Shown here in pieces: positions 32,918 to 43,200 of a stretch of DNA of 64,000 nt. The stretch spans positions 1 through 64,000 of the forward strand of contig JAAFJP010000028.1 of assembly GCA_013298125.1 (NCBI GenBank), in the 5' to 3' direction. Each line of letters begins with the position of its first letter. The first letter of the stretch is position 1. The position numbers and the translations under genes were made by a program. The DNA is from Cytophagales bacterium. GTDB taxonomy: Bacteria > Bacteroidota > Bacteroidia > Cytophagales > Spirosomataceae. The notes below the pieces were generated by a model. The model saw nothing but the letters and a program-made list of their open reading frames with translations. It did no database searches and was not told the origin of the DNA.

Positions 32918-34579
32918 ATGAAAAATAAACTAATCCAAATTCTTCTCGTAGTAGCTGCCGTTATTGGCTTGAATGTCCTTGCTAACCGCTTTTTTTTCAG
33001 AATTGACCTTACCGAAGAGAAACGTTTTACCATTAATGAAGCCACCAAAAACCTCCTCCAAAACCTTGATGATGAGGTGTATATAAAGGTGTATCTCACG
33101 GGCAAGGGCATCCCTGCAGGCTTCAAACGCCTTGAAAATGCCGTGCGGGAGACTTTGGATGAGTTTCAGATTCATGGTGGTACAAAAATAAAATATGCCT
33201 TCATTGACCTTAATACTGAAATCAAAGACGAAGCCGCCCGTAATGAGAAGATTATAGAATTGGCTAAAAAAGGTATTCCACCTACCAACGTAACGGCAAA
33301 AGAAGATGGTCGCCAGACGAAGATTTTGGTTGTGCCAGGGGCGGTAATTTCGTACAAAGACAAAGAAATTGCTACGCTTTTGTTGAAGGGAAATAAAATG
33401 GCTTCACCCCAAGAAATCCTCAATCAGTCGTATGAGGGCGTGGAATTTCAGTTAGCCTCTACTATCAAAACCATTACAGCATCTCAGAAAAAGAAGATTG
33501 GTATTTTTGTTAATTATTCAAGACTCCCTGCCGTCAATCAGTTGGATTTGATTGGGGCTATGAAGAAAAATTACGAACTCTATCCCGTCGATTTACGTCA
33601 GTCTCCTACATTGGATGGGTTGGACGGTATCTTAGTCATGAAACCCGACCAGATGTTTAATGATGAGGATAAATACAAAATCGACCAGTTTATTATTAAT
33701 GGTGGCAAAGCCCTATTTTTCATTGATGCCGTCAAGGTTGATTCTGTTGCGAGAGAAGGAAATATGGCTCAGGTACAAAGTGTTGGGCTGGAAGATTTAT
33801 TGTTTAAATACGGTGTACGTCTCAATCCAACCTTGATAAAAGATGCTCAGATGTGTGCCGCCATTCCTTTGGACGTAGGTAATTTTGGGAATAAAGCCAA
33901 GATAGAACTCACACCATGGCAATATTATCCATTAATCAATACATTCGGTAAGTCACCCATTGTCAAGAACTTAGATGCGGTTTACACCAAATATGCAGGA
34001 ACATTAGACACCGTGCGAGCAAATGGAATCACGAAAACTCCTCTTTTGATGACATCTCAATACACGCAGATATTGAACGCACCCGCCATCATGAGCTATA
34101 ATTTTGCCAATAAAGAATTAAAAGCGGAACAGTACAAAGCGGGCGTACAAACGGTTGGGGTTTTATTAGAAGGCAAATTTGAGTCCTTATTCAAAAACAG
34201 AATTTTACCCTCAGACCCACGGGCATCGACCTTCAAGTCAGAAGGGAAACCCTCTAAAATCGTGGTATGTTCAGACGGAGATATTCCAGTTAATGATTTT
34301 GATAGAAAACAAAATACGCCTCTGCCTTTGGGTTTTGATAAATATTCGGGCAATACCTTTGCCAATAAAGATTTTGTGATGAACGCCATTGACTATCTTT
34401 TGGATGATAACGGAGTCATCACTGCCCGTAACAAAGAAATCGTATTACGCCCATTAGACAAGGTAGCCCTACAAGACGAACGGGAATATTGGCAAGGAAT
34501 TAATTTGATTATTCCTGTGGTGGTGTTGGTATTGGCGGGTTTGTTGAAAGGTTTTTTGCGGAAGAGGAAGTATGCGTAG
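32918..34579 (+). CDS. gldG: Gliding-motility-associated ABC transporter substrate-binding protein GldG
   Basis: 553 residues, the usual GldG length. An N-terminal signal-anchor (LIQILLVVAAVIGLNVLANR) is followed by RIDLTEEKRFTINEATKNLL, the highly conserved start of GldG, then the ABC-2-associated periplasmic domain (QTKILVVPGAVISYKDKE; GKALFFIDAVKVDSV). A single C-terminal TM segment (NLIIPVVVLVLAGLLKGFL) ends in basic residues. GldG works with GldF and the ATPase GldA in gliding. No gldF lies next to it in this window, so it is encoded elsewhere. Confidence 0.92.
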   Translation: MKNKLIQILLVVAAVIGLNVLANRFFFRIDLTEEKRFTINEATKNLLQNLDDEVYIKVYLTGKGIPAGFKRLENAVRETLDEFQIHGGTKIKYAFIDLNTEIKDEAARNEKIIELAKKGIPPTNVTAKEDGRQTKILVVPGAVISYKDKEIATLLLKGNKMASPQEILNQSYEGVEFQLASTIKTITASQKKKIGIFVNYSRLPAVNQLDLIGAMKKNYELYPVDLRQSPTLDGLDGILVMKPDQMFNDEDKYKIDQFIINGGKALFFIDAVKVDSVAREGNMAQVQSVGLEDLLFKYGVRLNPTLIKDAQMCAAIPLDVGNFGNKAKIELTPWQYYPLINTFGKSPIVKNLDAVYTKYAGTLDTVRANGITKTPLLMTSQYTQILNAPAIMSYNFANKELKAEQYKAGVQTVGVLLEGKFESLFKNRILPSDPRASTFKSEGKPSKIVVCSDGDIPVNDFDRKQNTPLPLGFDKYSGNTFANKDFVMNAIDYLLDDNGVITARNKEIVLRPLDKVALQDEREYWQGINLIIPVVVLVLAGLLKGFLRKRKYA

Positions 34580-34584
34580 GGAGA

Positions 34585-34625
34585 TAAAAAAGCCGTTTCA
34601 GACAATCTGAAACGGCTTTTTTTAT
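34585..34625. terminator. Bidirectional terminator between gldG and secA
   Basis: Perfect 12-bp stem AGCCGTTTCAGA (34591-34602) / TCTGAAACGGCT (34606-34617) with A run before and T run after. It serves the convergent gldG and secA genes. Confidence 0.9.
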
Positions 34626-34638
34626 CTCCAAAAATTCT

Positions 34639-37600
34639 CTACGCAATCACAATCGCTGTCCCTTTCTCAACGTCCTGTTCCACAGTTTTGTACTTGACAT
34701 TTTCTTTCACAGAACCGTCTCTGTATTGAACTGTAACACGTTGATTTCTGTCGGCAATTTTCACGGCTTGACGTGGGGCTATTTTCTCAACTGTTCTGCC
34801 TGCACTTGGGTCGTGGTAGTCTTGTTCGTCGCCTCTGCCACCTGCCAAACCACCAATCAATGACGAAAGTGCATCATCTTTTTGGGTTTGTAATTTTGGT
34901 TGTGGAGCTTGTCTTGCTTGTTGTTTTGGAGCTTGGGCTTCTTGAATTTCTGGCATATCGGCTTTCATCAAGAAACTCACGGTGTCGATGTTGATTCTAC
35001 TCAAAAAGCGTTCAAACAACTTCACGGCTTCAAATTTATAAATCAGCAAAGGGTCTTTTTGTTCGTAAGAAGCATTTTGAACGGATTGTTTCAAATCGTC
35101 CATATCTCTCAAATGCTCTTTCCACTCTTGGTCAATCAAACTCAAAGCAATAGATTTCTCCATTTCTTGAATCAATTTACGTCCGTTGGTATCAATCGTT
35201 TCCTTCGCCTCCGCATACATTTGCGACATCATATTTCCACTCACGATAGGCACTTGCATACCTGTATATCCGTGTGAGATTGCCTCTTTCGCAAAATTGA
35301 CTACTTTATTCATCAATCCTTTGTTTTTGGCTTGGTAATGATTCTCGGCAGCTTCGTACAAACGGGTTGTACGTTGCTGGGTATTTAATTTAGAAATTTC
35401 TTCTCTCGAAAATGGAGGAATTATGCCTAATATTTCGATACAACGCAATTCCAATTCATCATAACTCGCATTATTTTGGACTAATTCAGAACAAACGTCA
35501 TAGGTATTATTGGCAATATCCAAAGCCAAACGTTCTCCGAAAAGGGCATTTTGACGACGTTTATAAATGGCATTTCTTTGGTAATTCATCACGTCATCGT
35601 ATTCCAAAAGGCGTTTACGAATCCCAAAGTTATTTTCTTCTACTTTCTTCTGAGCTCTTTCTACCGAAGACGTAATCATCGAATGTTGAATCACCTCGCC
35701 TTCTTCCATACCCATTCTATCCATGACCTTTGCGATACGGTCTGAACCAAATTTACGCATCAAATCATCTTCCAACGAAAGGAAGAACTGGGTCGAACCC
35801 ACATCTCCCTGACGACCCGAACGCCCACGCAACTGTCTGTCCACACGGCGAGATTCGTGTCTTTCCGTACCCACAATCGCTAATCCACCCGCATTACGAG
35901 AATCTGGGGACAATTTAATATCCGTTCCACGACCTGCCATGTTGGTTGCAATCGTCACTTTTCCAGATTGTCCAGCCTCCGCCACGATGTCTGCCTCACG
36001 AGCGTGTTGCTTGGCATTCAGGACGTTATGTTGAATTTTACGGATGGATAACATTCTACTCAACAACTCAGAGTTATCAACCGAAGTCGTACCCACTAAT
36101 ACTGGACGACCATTATCCACTAATTCTTGAATTTCATCGGCAACGGCATTGTATTTTTCACGAACGGTTTTGTAAACTTTATCTTCGTGGTCAAATCTTG
36201 AAATTTTACGGTTGGTCGGAATTGTTACTACGTCCAATTTATAAATCGTCCAGAATTCACCCGCTTCCGTTTCCGCCGTACCCGTCATACCACATAATTT
36301 GTGATACATTCTGAAAAAGTTTTGGAGCGTAATCGTCGCATAGGTTTGCGTAGCATCTTCAATATTTACGCTTTCTTTGGCTTCAATGGCTTGGTGCAAA
36401 CCGTCAGAATAACGACGACCTTCCATGATACGACCCGTTGATTCATCTACGATTTTCACTTTTCCATCGTTTTCGTCCACAATATATTCAACGTTTTTCT
36501 CGAACAAAGAATACGCTTTCAACAACTGGCTAACGGTATGGATTCTTTGGGTTTTGGCAGAATAATCACGAATGATTGCCTCCTTCTGAATCAGTCTTTC
36601 TTGTTCGGTAATATCCGCTTTTTTCTCGATAGCATTCAAGTCAATTGAGAGGTCAGGAATCACGAAGAAATCAGGATTTTCGACCATACGAGTCATAAAC
36701 CCTAAACCTTTTTCAGTCATTTCTACCTGATTATTTTTCTCTTCAATCGTGAACATCAAAGGAGCATCGGCTTCTGGCATCAATTTCTGATTTTCAGCCA
36801 AATAGATGTTCTCCGTCTCCTGCATGATTTGCTTGATACCCGTCTCAGAGAGGTATTTAATCACAGGGCGAGATTTTGGAAAACCTCTAAAGGCACGGAA
36901 TAAAGCCAATCCACCCGCTTTTTTATCACCAGCGGCAATCAGTTTTTTAGCTTCTACCAAGAAATCTTGTACTAATTTTTTCTGTTGCTCCACCATGCGA
37001 GCCACCAAAGGATTGAAGGCATCAAACTCTTGTTCATCCCCACGAGCCATTGGTCCAGAGATAATCAAAGGTGTACGAGCATCATCAATCAAAACCGAAT
37101 CGACCTCATCGACCATCGCAAAATGGTGCTTGCGTTGTACTTGCTCTTCGGGTGTGCGAGCCATGTTGTCACGGAGATAATCGAAACCAAATTCGTTGTT
37201 CGTTCCGTAAGTAATATCCGCTAAATAAGCCTGACGGCGTTCGTCTGTATTAGGTTCGTGTTTGTCTATACAATCAACGGTCAAACCATGAAATTCAAAC
37301 AGTGGGGCATTCCATTCAGAGTCACGTTTTGCCAAATAATCATTGACCGTAACCAAGTGAACACCTTGTCCGCCAAGAGCATTGAGGTAGGAGGGAAGCG
37401 TCGAAACCAAAGTCTTTCCTTCACCCGTTGCCATCTCTGCAATTTTTCCTTGGTGTAACACCACGCCACCAATCAACTGCACGTCATAGTGAATCATATT
37501 CCACACAATTTCATTACCCGCTGCCATCCATTTGTTATGCCAAATGGCGGTTTCTCCTACGATTTCGACGTTTTTCTTTTTGGCAGCAATAAATTTATCA

Positions 37601-38016
37601 TGCACCGTTGCGGTTACTTCTAATTTTTCATTCTCCGTAAAACGTCTTGCCGTTTCCTTCACGACGGCAAAGGCACGTGGGAGAATTTCTAATAAAACAA
37701 CTTCTAATTGTTTATTACGGTCAGTTCCAAGAGTATCAATTTGGTTGAAAATAGTTTCCTTAGCATCCACTGACATTTCAGGGTTGGCTTCGATTTCCAT
37801 TTTCAAATCAGAAATATCTGCATCAATTTTTGCAAGATTCTTTTTGATAATTTCTTTTAACTCAGCGGTTTGTTGGCGGAGTTGTTCGTCAGAGAGGTTA
37901 CGTAATTTTGAATATTCGGCATTGGTTTTCTCAACGTAAGGCATCAATTCTTTGATGTCACGGTCAGACTTTGTGCCAAACATTTTGGTAACGGCTTTGG
38001 TGATGTAATTTATCAT
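34639..38016 (-). CDS. secA: Protein translocase ATPase SecA
   Basis: 1125 residues from the ATG at 38014-38016 (MINYITKAVTKMFGTKSDRD); an upstream extension needs a TTG. Walker A is MATGEGKTLVSTLP and Walker B DEVDSVLIDDARTPLI; the second NBD shows GTTSVDNSELLSRML and NMAGRGTDIKL, with the RQLRGRSGRQGD finger of motif VI. The preprotein cross-linking domain has insertions that give the longer Bacteroidota form. The C-terminus is basic/polar and lacks the usual Cys-x-Cys zinc motif. It drives export through SecYEG. Codon use and integrity are normal for a housekeeping gene. Confidence 0.97.
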   Translation of the reverse strand: MINYITKAVTKMFGTKSDRDIKELMPYVEKTNAEYSKLRNLSDEQLRQQTAELKEIIKKNLAKIDADISDLKMEIEANPEMSVDAKETIFNQIDTLGTDRNKQLEVVLLEILPRAFAVVKETARRFTENEKLEVTATVHDKFIAAKKKNVEIVGETAIWHNKWMAAGNEIVWNMIHYDVQLIGGVVLHQGKIAEMATGEGKTLVSTLPSYLNALGGQGVHLVTVNDYLAKRDSEWNAPLFEFHGLTVDCIDKHEPNTDERRQAYLADITYGTNNEFGFDYLRDNMARTPEEQVQRKHHFAMVDEVDSVLIDDARTPLIISGPMARGDEQEFDAFNPLVARMVEQQKKLVQDFLVEAKKLIAAGDKKAGGLALFRAFRGFPKSRPVIKYLSETGIKQIMQETENIYLAENQKLMPEADAPLMFTIEEKNNQVEMTEKGLGFMTRMVENPDFFVIPDLSIDLNAIEKKADITEQERLIQKEAIIRDYSAKTQRIHTVSQLLKAYSLFEKNVEYIVDENDGKVKIVDESTGRIMEGRRYSDGLHQAIEAKESVNIEDATQTYATITLQNFFRMYHKLCGMTGTAETEAGEFWTIYKLDVVTIPTNRKISRFDHEDKVYKTVREKYNAVADEIQELVDNGRPVLVGTTSVDNSELLSRMLSIRKIQHNVLNAKQHAREADIVAEAGQSGKVTIATNMAGRGTDIKLSPDSRNAGGLAIVGTERHESRRVDRQLRGRSGRQGDVGSTQFFLSLEDDLMRKFGSDRIAKVMDRMGMEEGEVIQHSMITSSVERAQKKVEENNFGIRKRLLEYDDVMNYQRNAIYKRRQNALFGERLALDIANNTYDVCSELVQNNASYDELELRCIEILGIIPPFSREEISKLNTQQRTTRLYEAAENHYQAKNKGLMNKVVNFAKEAISHGYTGMQVPIVSGNMMSQMYAEAKETIDTNGRKLIQEMEKSIALSLIDQEWKEHLRDMDDLKQSVQNASYEQKDPLLIYKFEAVKLFERFLSRINIDTVSFLMKADMPEIQEAQAPKQQARQAPQPKLQTQKDDALSSLIGGLAGGRGDEQDYHDPSAGRTVEKIAPRQAVKIADRNQRVTVQYRDGSVKENVKYKTVEQDVEKGTAIVIA

Positions 38017-38321
38017 TATACTGGGTTTTGTGCTAATTATGAAAACTGATGCAACCAATTGAGAGGTTTGCCCGTCTTTAAAATGAAAATACTTGCAAAT
38101 TTAGTTCATTCAGATGAATTTATTTTAAAGGTTTTGGATTTTAAAACGGTCAATGACAATAGAACTTGCGATAAACAGACAAATAGGATAATGCAAACCC
38201 GTGGTCTCGTAGACGCTTAGCTGTTCCTACGGATATTATCATAATAATTTTGGGCATACTCTAAAGGTTTTAAACTGAGTAATTGCTACCTTGCATCTTT
38301 TATCACTCATCAATTTAAACC

Positions 38322-39089
38322 ATGAACGCAAATCAAATTTTTAGCCTCGAAGGTAAAGTCGCACTTATTACAGGGGCATCAAAAGGAATAGGAGAAGCCA
38401 TTGCAAGATTTTATGCCGCTTGTGGAGCAAAAGTCATTATCAACTCTCGTAAACAAGAAGAATTAGATAAAGTAGCCGAAGACATCCGCTCTCAGGGAGG
38501 CGAATGTACAGGTATAGCCGCCAATGCAGGAGACATCGCAGGGTGCAAAGCCTTAATCGAAAAAGCCGTAGAATTATACGGAGGAATAGATGTTTTGGTC
38601 AATAATGCCGCTACGAATCCTGTTTATGGTCCAGTTTTGAATGCTGAGGAATGGGCATTTGATAAGATTATGAATATCAACGTAAAAGCCCCTTTTGAAT
38701 TGAGCAAAATGGTGCATCCTATCATGAAACAACGTGGAGGAGGTTCGGTTATCAATATCAGCTCTATTGCAGGTATCACCCCAGACCCAGGTTTGGGTTT
38801 GTATTCAGTATCAAAAGCGGCTTTGAATATGCTCACAAAAGTGACTGCAAAAGAATGGGGCGTTGATGGTATTAGAGTAAACTCAATCTGCCCAGGTTTA
38901 ATCAAAACTAAGTTTTCGGAAGCCCTTTGGCAAAACGAGAACATACTAAATCATTTTGTAAAAAAACTTCCCATCGCCCGTATGGGAACAGTAGAAGAAA
39001 TTGCAGGATTAGCTCTTTTCTTAGCCTCTGAGGCATCAGGGTATTGTACAGGGGGCGTTTATACTGCCGATGGTGGGACTACGATTTAG
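38322..39089 (+). CDS. Short-chain dehydrogenase/reductase (SDR)
   Basis: 255 residues, one classical SDR domain. NAD(P)-binding TGASKGIG near residues 18-25, NNAATNP near 90, catalytic Ser in INISSIAGIT and YSVSK near residue 160, and IRVNSICPGLIKTKF after it. The C-terminal GYCTGGVYTADGGTTI is the typical end of FabG-like enzymes. Substrate not predictable; glucose/3-oxoacyl reductase-like members share this sequence pattern. It stands alone upstream of a terminator. Confidence 0.93.
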   Translation: MNANQIFSLEGKVALITGASKGIGEAIARFYAACGAKVIINSRKQEELDKVAEDIRSQGGECTGIAANAGDIAGCKALIEKAVELYGGIDVLVNNAATNPVYGPVLNAEEWAFDKIMNINVKAPFELSKMVHPIMKQRGGGSVINISSIAGITPDPGLGLYSVSKAALNMLTKVTAKEWGVDGIRVNSICPGLIKTKFSEALWQNENILNHFVKKLPIARMGTVEEIAGLALFLASEASGYCTGGVYTADGGTTI

Positions 39090-39214
39090 TTTTATGAGTA
39101 GGCAGTAAAATTTAGTTTGCAGTAGGCAGTATGCGAAAATATCTAAGTATTTACAATACGATAGTTAGGTATGAATTTAGACAAATCTAACCTTTTTTTA
39201 CTAAATACTTAAAA

Positions 39215-39254
39215 TCAAAAAAGCCTCTTCAAAATCAATTGGAGAGGCTTTTTT
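39215..39254 (+). terminator. Terminator of the SDR gene
   Basis: AAGCCTCT (39221-39228) and AGAGGCTT (39243-39250) with a 14-nt loop, followed by a T run and preceded by an A run. It probably works on both strands. Confidence 0.75.
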
Positions 39255-39273
39255 GCGTAGCAAAAAATGGTTC

Positions 39274-39506
39274 TCTGACAGTTTTTGTGGATAAACATCG
39301 TAGGGGCGGTATTGCATACGCCCTCGGACGAAATGGGCGTATGCGATACCAATGCTGTCAATTTAAGAAATCTGCCCGACTAACGCTGGTAGGGTTTTGA
39401 ACCCTACCAGCGTTCAAACGGGTTTTTTAAATATATTTTGACAAAAGTAAATCCTTAAGTTGACAGCATTGGTATGCGATACGCCCCTACCACAAAAATT
39501 GTCAGA
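39274..39506. repeat. Nested composite palindrome (about 233 bases)
   Basis: Outer arms TCTGACAGTTTTTGTGG (39274-39290) / CCACAAAAATTGTCAGA (39490-39506). Within are GGGCGTATGCGATACCAATG (from 39335) and its complement (to 39486), each continuing into CTGTCAA. At the centre is a perfect 15-bp hairpin AACGCTGGTAGGGTT (39382-39396) / 39400-39414. The region 39090-39517 has no gene. It could fold almost entirely into one long structure between the SDR and CBM48 genes. Confidence 0.7.
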
Positions 39507-39517
39507 CTACCAAAATT

Positions 39518-39820
39518 TTAAAGCACCACTACTGAATTCTCATCAACCGATACACCGCTTGGCACATACTTATCTGCCGCTTCGTCATTAATCCACACGT
39601 CGTTATCTACTAAATAACGGAACGCAAATTCTTTCCCTTTTTCTAATTCAACTGATGCTTTGAAAGCACCGTCTTTCTGCTTTTTCAAAGCCGTTGGATT
39701 CCACTCGTTGAAATCTCCTAACAAACTCACTGATTTTGCACCATTTACCGCATCTGCAGATACTTCAAATGTTACTTTACAAACTGGTTTACTTTTAGAA
39801 TACGTCTTGCTAATTGCCAT
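39518..39820 (-). CDS. CBM48/isoamylase-N-like glycogen-binding protein
   Basis: 100 residues, a single early-set beta-sandwich: CKVTFEVSADAVNGAKSVSL, then LLGDFNEWNPTALKKQKDGA near residues 37-56 (the W-N-P carbohydrate-binding pattern of CBM48), and FRYLVDNDVWINDEAADKYV. In larger enzymes this domain binds glycogen or starch; here it is free-standing and small. It may target glycogen metabolism or act as a binding subunit. No signal peptide, so cytoplasmic. The neighbours give no further clue. Confidence 0.85.
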   Translation of the reverse strand: MAISKTYSKSKPVCKVTFEVSADAVNGAKSVSLLGDFNEWNPTALKKQKDGAFKASVELEKGKEFAFRYLVDNDVWINDEAADKYVPSGVSVDENSVVVL

Positions 39821-40216
39821 GATTGTTAATTGTTTAAGATTAGTTATTTATACTTAAAGATTAATTGCTAATGGTTTTTATATTGCAAATATTCAAAAAA
39901 TATTTTTATAAATACCTAATAATCAATAGGTTAATTTATAATTTTATTGAAATATTTATATTTTATAAAATAATAAGTAAAAATTAGTATATGAAAATAT
40001 GAGAAATTATATTTTGATTTCGTTTCATATACCCCGATTAATTATAGAAACCCTATGACTTGAATGAGTATTTCTGTGAGCCATCATTATTGAAATTTAC
40101 TACCCTGCCCTATGAGTATAATCACCCCATTTTATCATCTTATTAATAGATTCCACTTGAATAATTATATTTAAAGGATTATATTTACATAGATAATTTT
40201 GAAATACTTTAAAACA
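39821..40216. other. Gene-free AT-rich gap
   Basis: Nothing recognisable beyond very AT-rich sequence and a partial -7-like element (TATATTTA near 40187). It separates the divergent CBM48 and DUF1553 genes and so must contain promoters for both. Confidence 0.5.
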
Positions 40217-43200
40217 ATGATAATCAGAAGATTAACTCATATTTTACTCATCCTATCCAGTATTATTTTGGCAAGTTGTGGAGGCAATGAAATTCCTGCT
40301 GAGGTGGCAGCTTATGAAGATAAGTTACCCGAAACTATTGACTATAATTTACACATCAAACCCATTCTTTCGGACAGGTGTTTCAAGTGCCATGGACCTG
40401 ATAAAACCAAGATTGAAGCGGGGCTACAATTAGCTTCTTTTGAAGGTGCAACGGAAAAACTCAAAAGTGGTCAAACAGCCATTGTTGCGGGCAATATCAG
40501 TAAAAGTGAATTGGTCAAAAGAATCCTCTCGCACGACCCCGAGGACATGATGCCCACGCCTAAGTCTAACCTTACACTCACAGGCGAAGAAAAAGCATTG
40601 CTCATTAAGTGGATAAAACAAGGGGCAGAATACAAAGAACATTGGTCTTTTGCGAAGATTGAAAATCCAGATATTCCAGAAGTTAAAGAAAGCCAATGGG
40701 TTAAAAATCCGATTGATAATTTTGTTTTACAGAAATTAGAAGAAAAAAAAATCAAACATTCTGAGCAAGCGGATAAAGAAACGTTGCTGAGAAGAGTGTC
40801 GATGGATATTACGGGACTACCACCAACTGTGAAGGAATTAGATGATTTTTTGAAAGATAAATCACCCAATGCGTATGAGAAAGTGGTGGATAGATTATTG
40901 AAATCACCGCATTACGGAGAAAAAATTGGCGTTGAATGGTTGGATTTAGGACGTTATGCCGACTCACATGGGTATCAGGACGACGGTATGCGAAATGTGT
41001 CTCCGTGGAGAGATTGGGTAATCAATTCATTCAATAAAAATTTGCCTTATGATAAATTTGTAACCTATCAATTGGCGGGAGATTTATTACCAAATTCAAC
41101 TCGTGAACAAAAATTAGCCACGTGTTTTCTTCGTAATCACCCTCAGACCCAAGAAGGCGGAGTCGTAGATGAAGAATATCGTACCGAATACGTAATTGAC
41201 CGTGTGGGAATGTTTGGCAAGGCATTTTTAGGTTTGACGGTAGAATGTGCCAGATGCCACGACCACAAATATGACCCCATTGCCCAGAAGGAATTTTATC
41301 AGCTTTCTGCCTTTTTCAACAATAATAATGAAACGGGCATTATCCCTTACAATGGTGAAGCATCGCCCTCGGTGCAATTGCCAACGCCAGAAGTTGAGAA
41401 AAAATTAGCTTATATTAAGGCTAAAATTGCCCCTTATAATCGTGCGGTTCAACCATATCAGCCTGTGTATAAGCAAGGTTTTGAAAAATGGCTTGTAGAG
41501 GCTCAAAAAAATCCAGCGAAATATGCGGTGAGCAATAAAGATTTAGTAGCTCATTTTCCTTTTGAAAGAAATTTCGTCAAGCCAAAGCCTAAGAATCTTA
41601 AAGAAGAATATAATCCTTGGGCTCAAAGTGAATACTACTATAAGAATACAGCAATTGACAGTGTGTTTGGTAAATTATCGGGTGATTGGGACAGACGACC
41701 AAAGTTTATTAAAGGTAAAATTGGTAATGGATTGTTGTTAAGAGGTGAATCAGGCGTTGATTTTCATAAGTCATTAGATTTTGAAAGAAATCAACCTTTT
41801 TCTATTAGTCTCTGGATAAATCCTTTGAAGAAAGGTGATAGTGGTCCGATTTACAACAGTTCCAACGGTGAATTTGAGGGTTTCAGAGGGTATCGTTGCT
41901 GGCTTCAAAAAGATGGTACTTTGCAAGTATCATTTAGTTATGTTTATCCCTCAAACTGTATTGATATTATCACAACTGATAAAGTTACCTATAAGCAATG
42001 GCAGAATCTCACGCTCACGTACGATGGTAGTAGCAAGGCTTCGGGCATTAAGATTTTCATGAATGGTTCTGAGATGAAAACTACTGTTTTGACCGATAAT
42101 CTAACCAAATCTATGGTTTACGGTGAAAACAAATCACACTGGGGTTCTTGGACTGATTTTACGTTAATGATGGGTAAAGAGTTCAGAGAAACGATGGATA
42201 ATTTTGCGGTGGATGAATTCAAGATTTATACCCGTCAATTAGCCCCTATCGAAGTACAAGGCATTGCAAAGAATGCAGAACAGATTTCGAGTATCTTGAA
42301 AACGCCTCGAAAAGATTGGACAGAAGCCCGAGAGAGAGCATTATTTGATTATTATCGACTCAATTTTGACCCTCATTTTGATGCGTATTCTCGTAATTTA
42401 AAGAAACTCAGAGGCATCGAAACGGAGACTGTTACTGACGTAAGAGAGGTTATGACAATGAGTGAGCGAGCGGTACCACGCAAGACTTTCATTCTCAATC
42501 GTGGGGCGTATGATGCTCTGGGTGAGGAAGTTAGCTATGGTGTTATTAATAAAATTTTACCTTTTGAAGATAAATTCCCCCGCAATCGTGAGGGGTTGGC
42601 TCAGTGGCTTTTAGATGAGAGAAATCCCTTGTTTGCCCGTGTAACAGTCAATCGTTTTTGGCAAACTTATTTTGGGTACGGTCTTTCAAGAACCAGTGAT
42701 GATTTTGGTAATCAGGGTGAAATGCCTACACATCCAGAGTTGTTGGATTGGTTAGCAACGCAATTTAGGGAATCAGGTTGGGACGTAAAAGCCATACAAA
42801 AACTGATTGTGATGTCAGCAACTTATCAACAATCTTCTTTGAAAAGAAAAGATTTGATGGAAATAGATTCTGACAATAAACTCTTAGCTCGTGGATCAAG
42901 TTATCGTTATTCTCACGAACAAATTAGGGATGCTGTTTTAGCTGGTAGTGGTTTGTTAGTTCCTAAAATTGGTGGACCAAGTGTTTATCCCTACCAACCC
43001 GCAGGAATTTGGGAAGCCTTGGCAACTCGTAATGCCACTTCCTACAAACAAAATCACGGTGATTCGTTATACAGAAGAGGAATGTACACCATTTGGAAAC
43101 GTTCATCACCTCCCCCTTCTGCCATTACGTTTGATGCTCCTGAACGATATTTTTGTGTGGTGAAACGTCAGAAAACATCAACGCCACTTCAATCGTTGGT

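Noticed and set aside
34773-37939. Many long open frames on the plus strand opposite secA
   Set aside because: They are shadows of a highly conserved 1125-residue gene, and their sequences have no family features or sensible starts.
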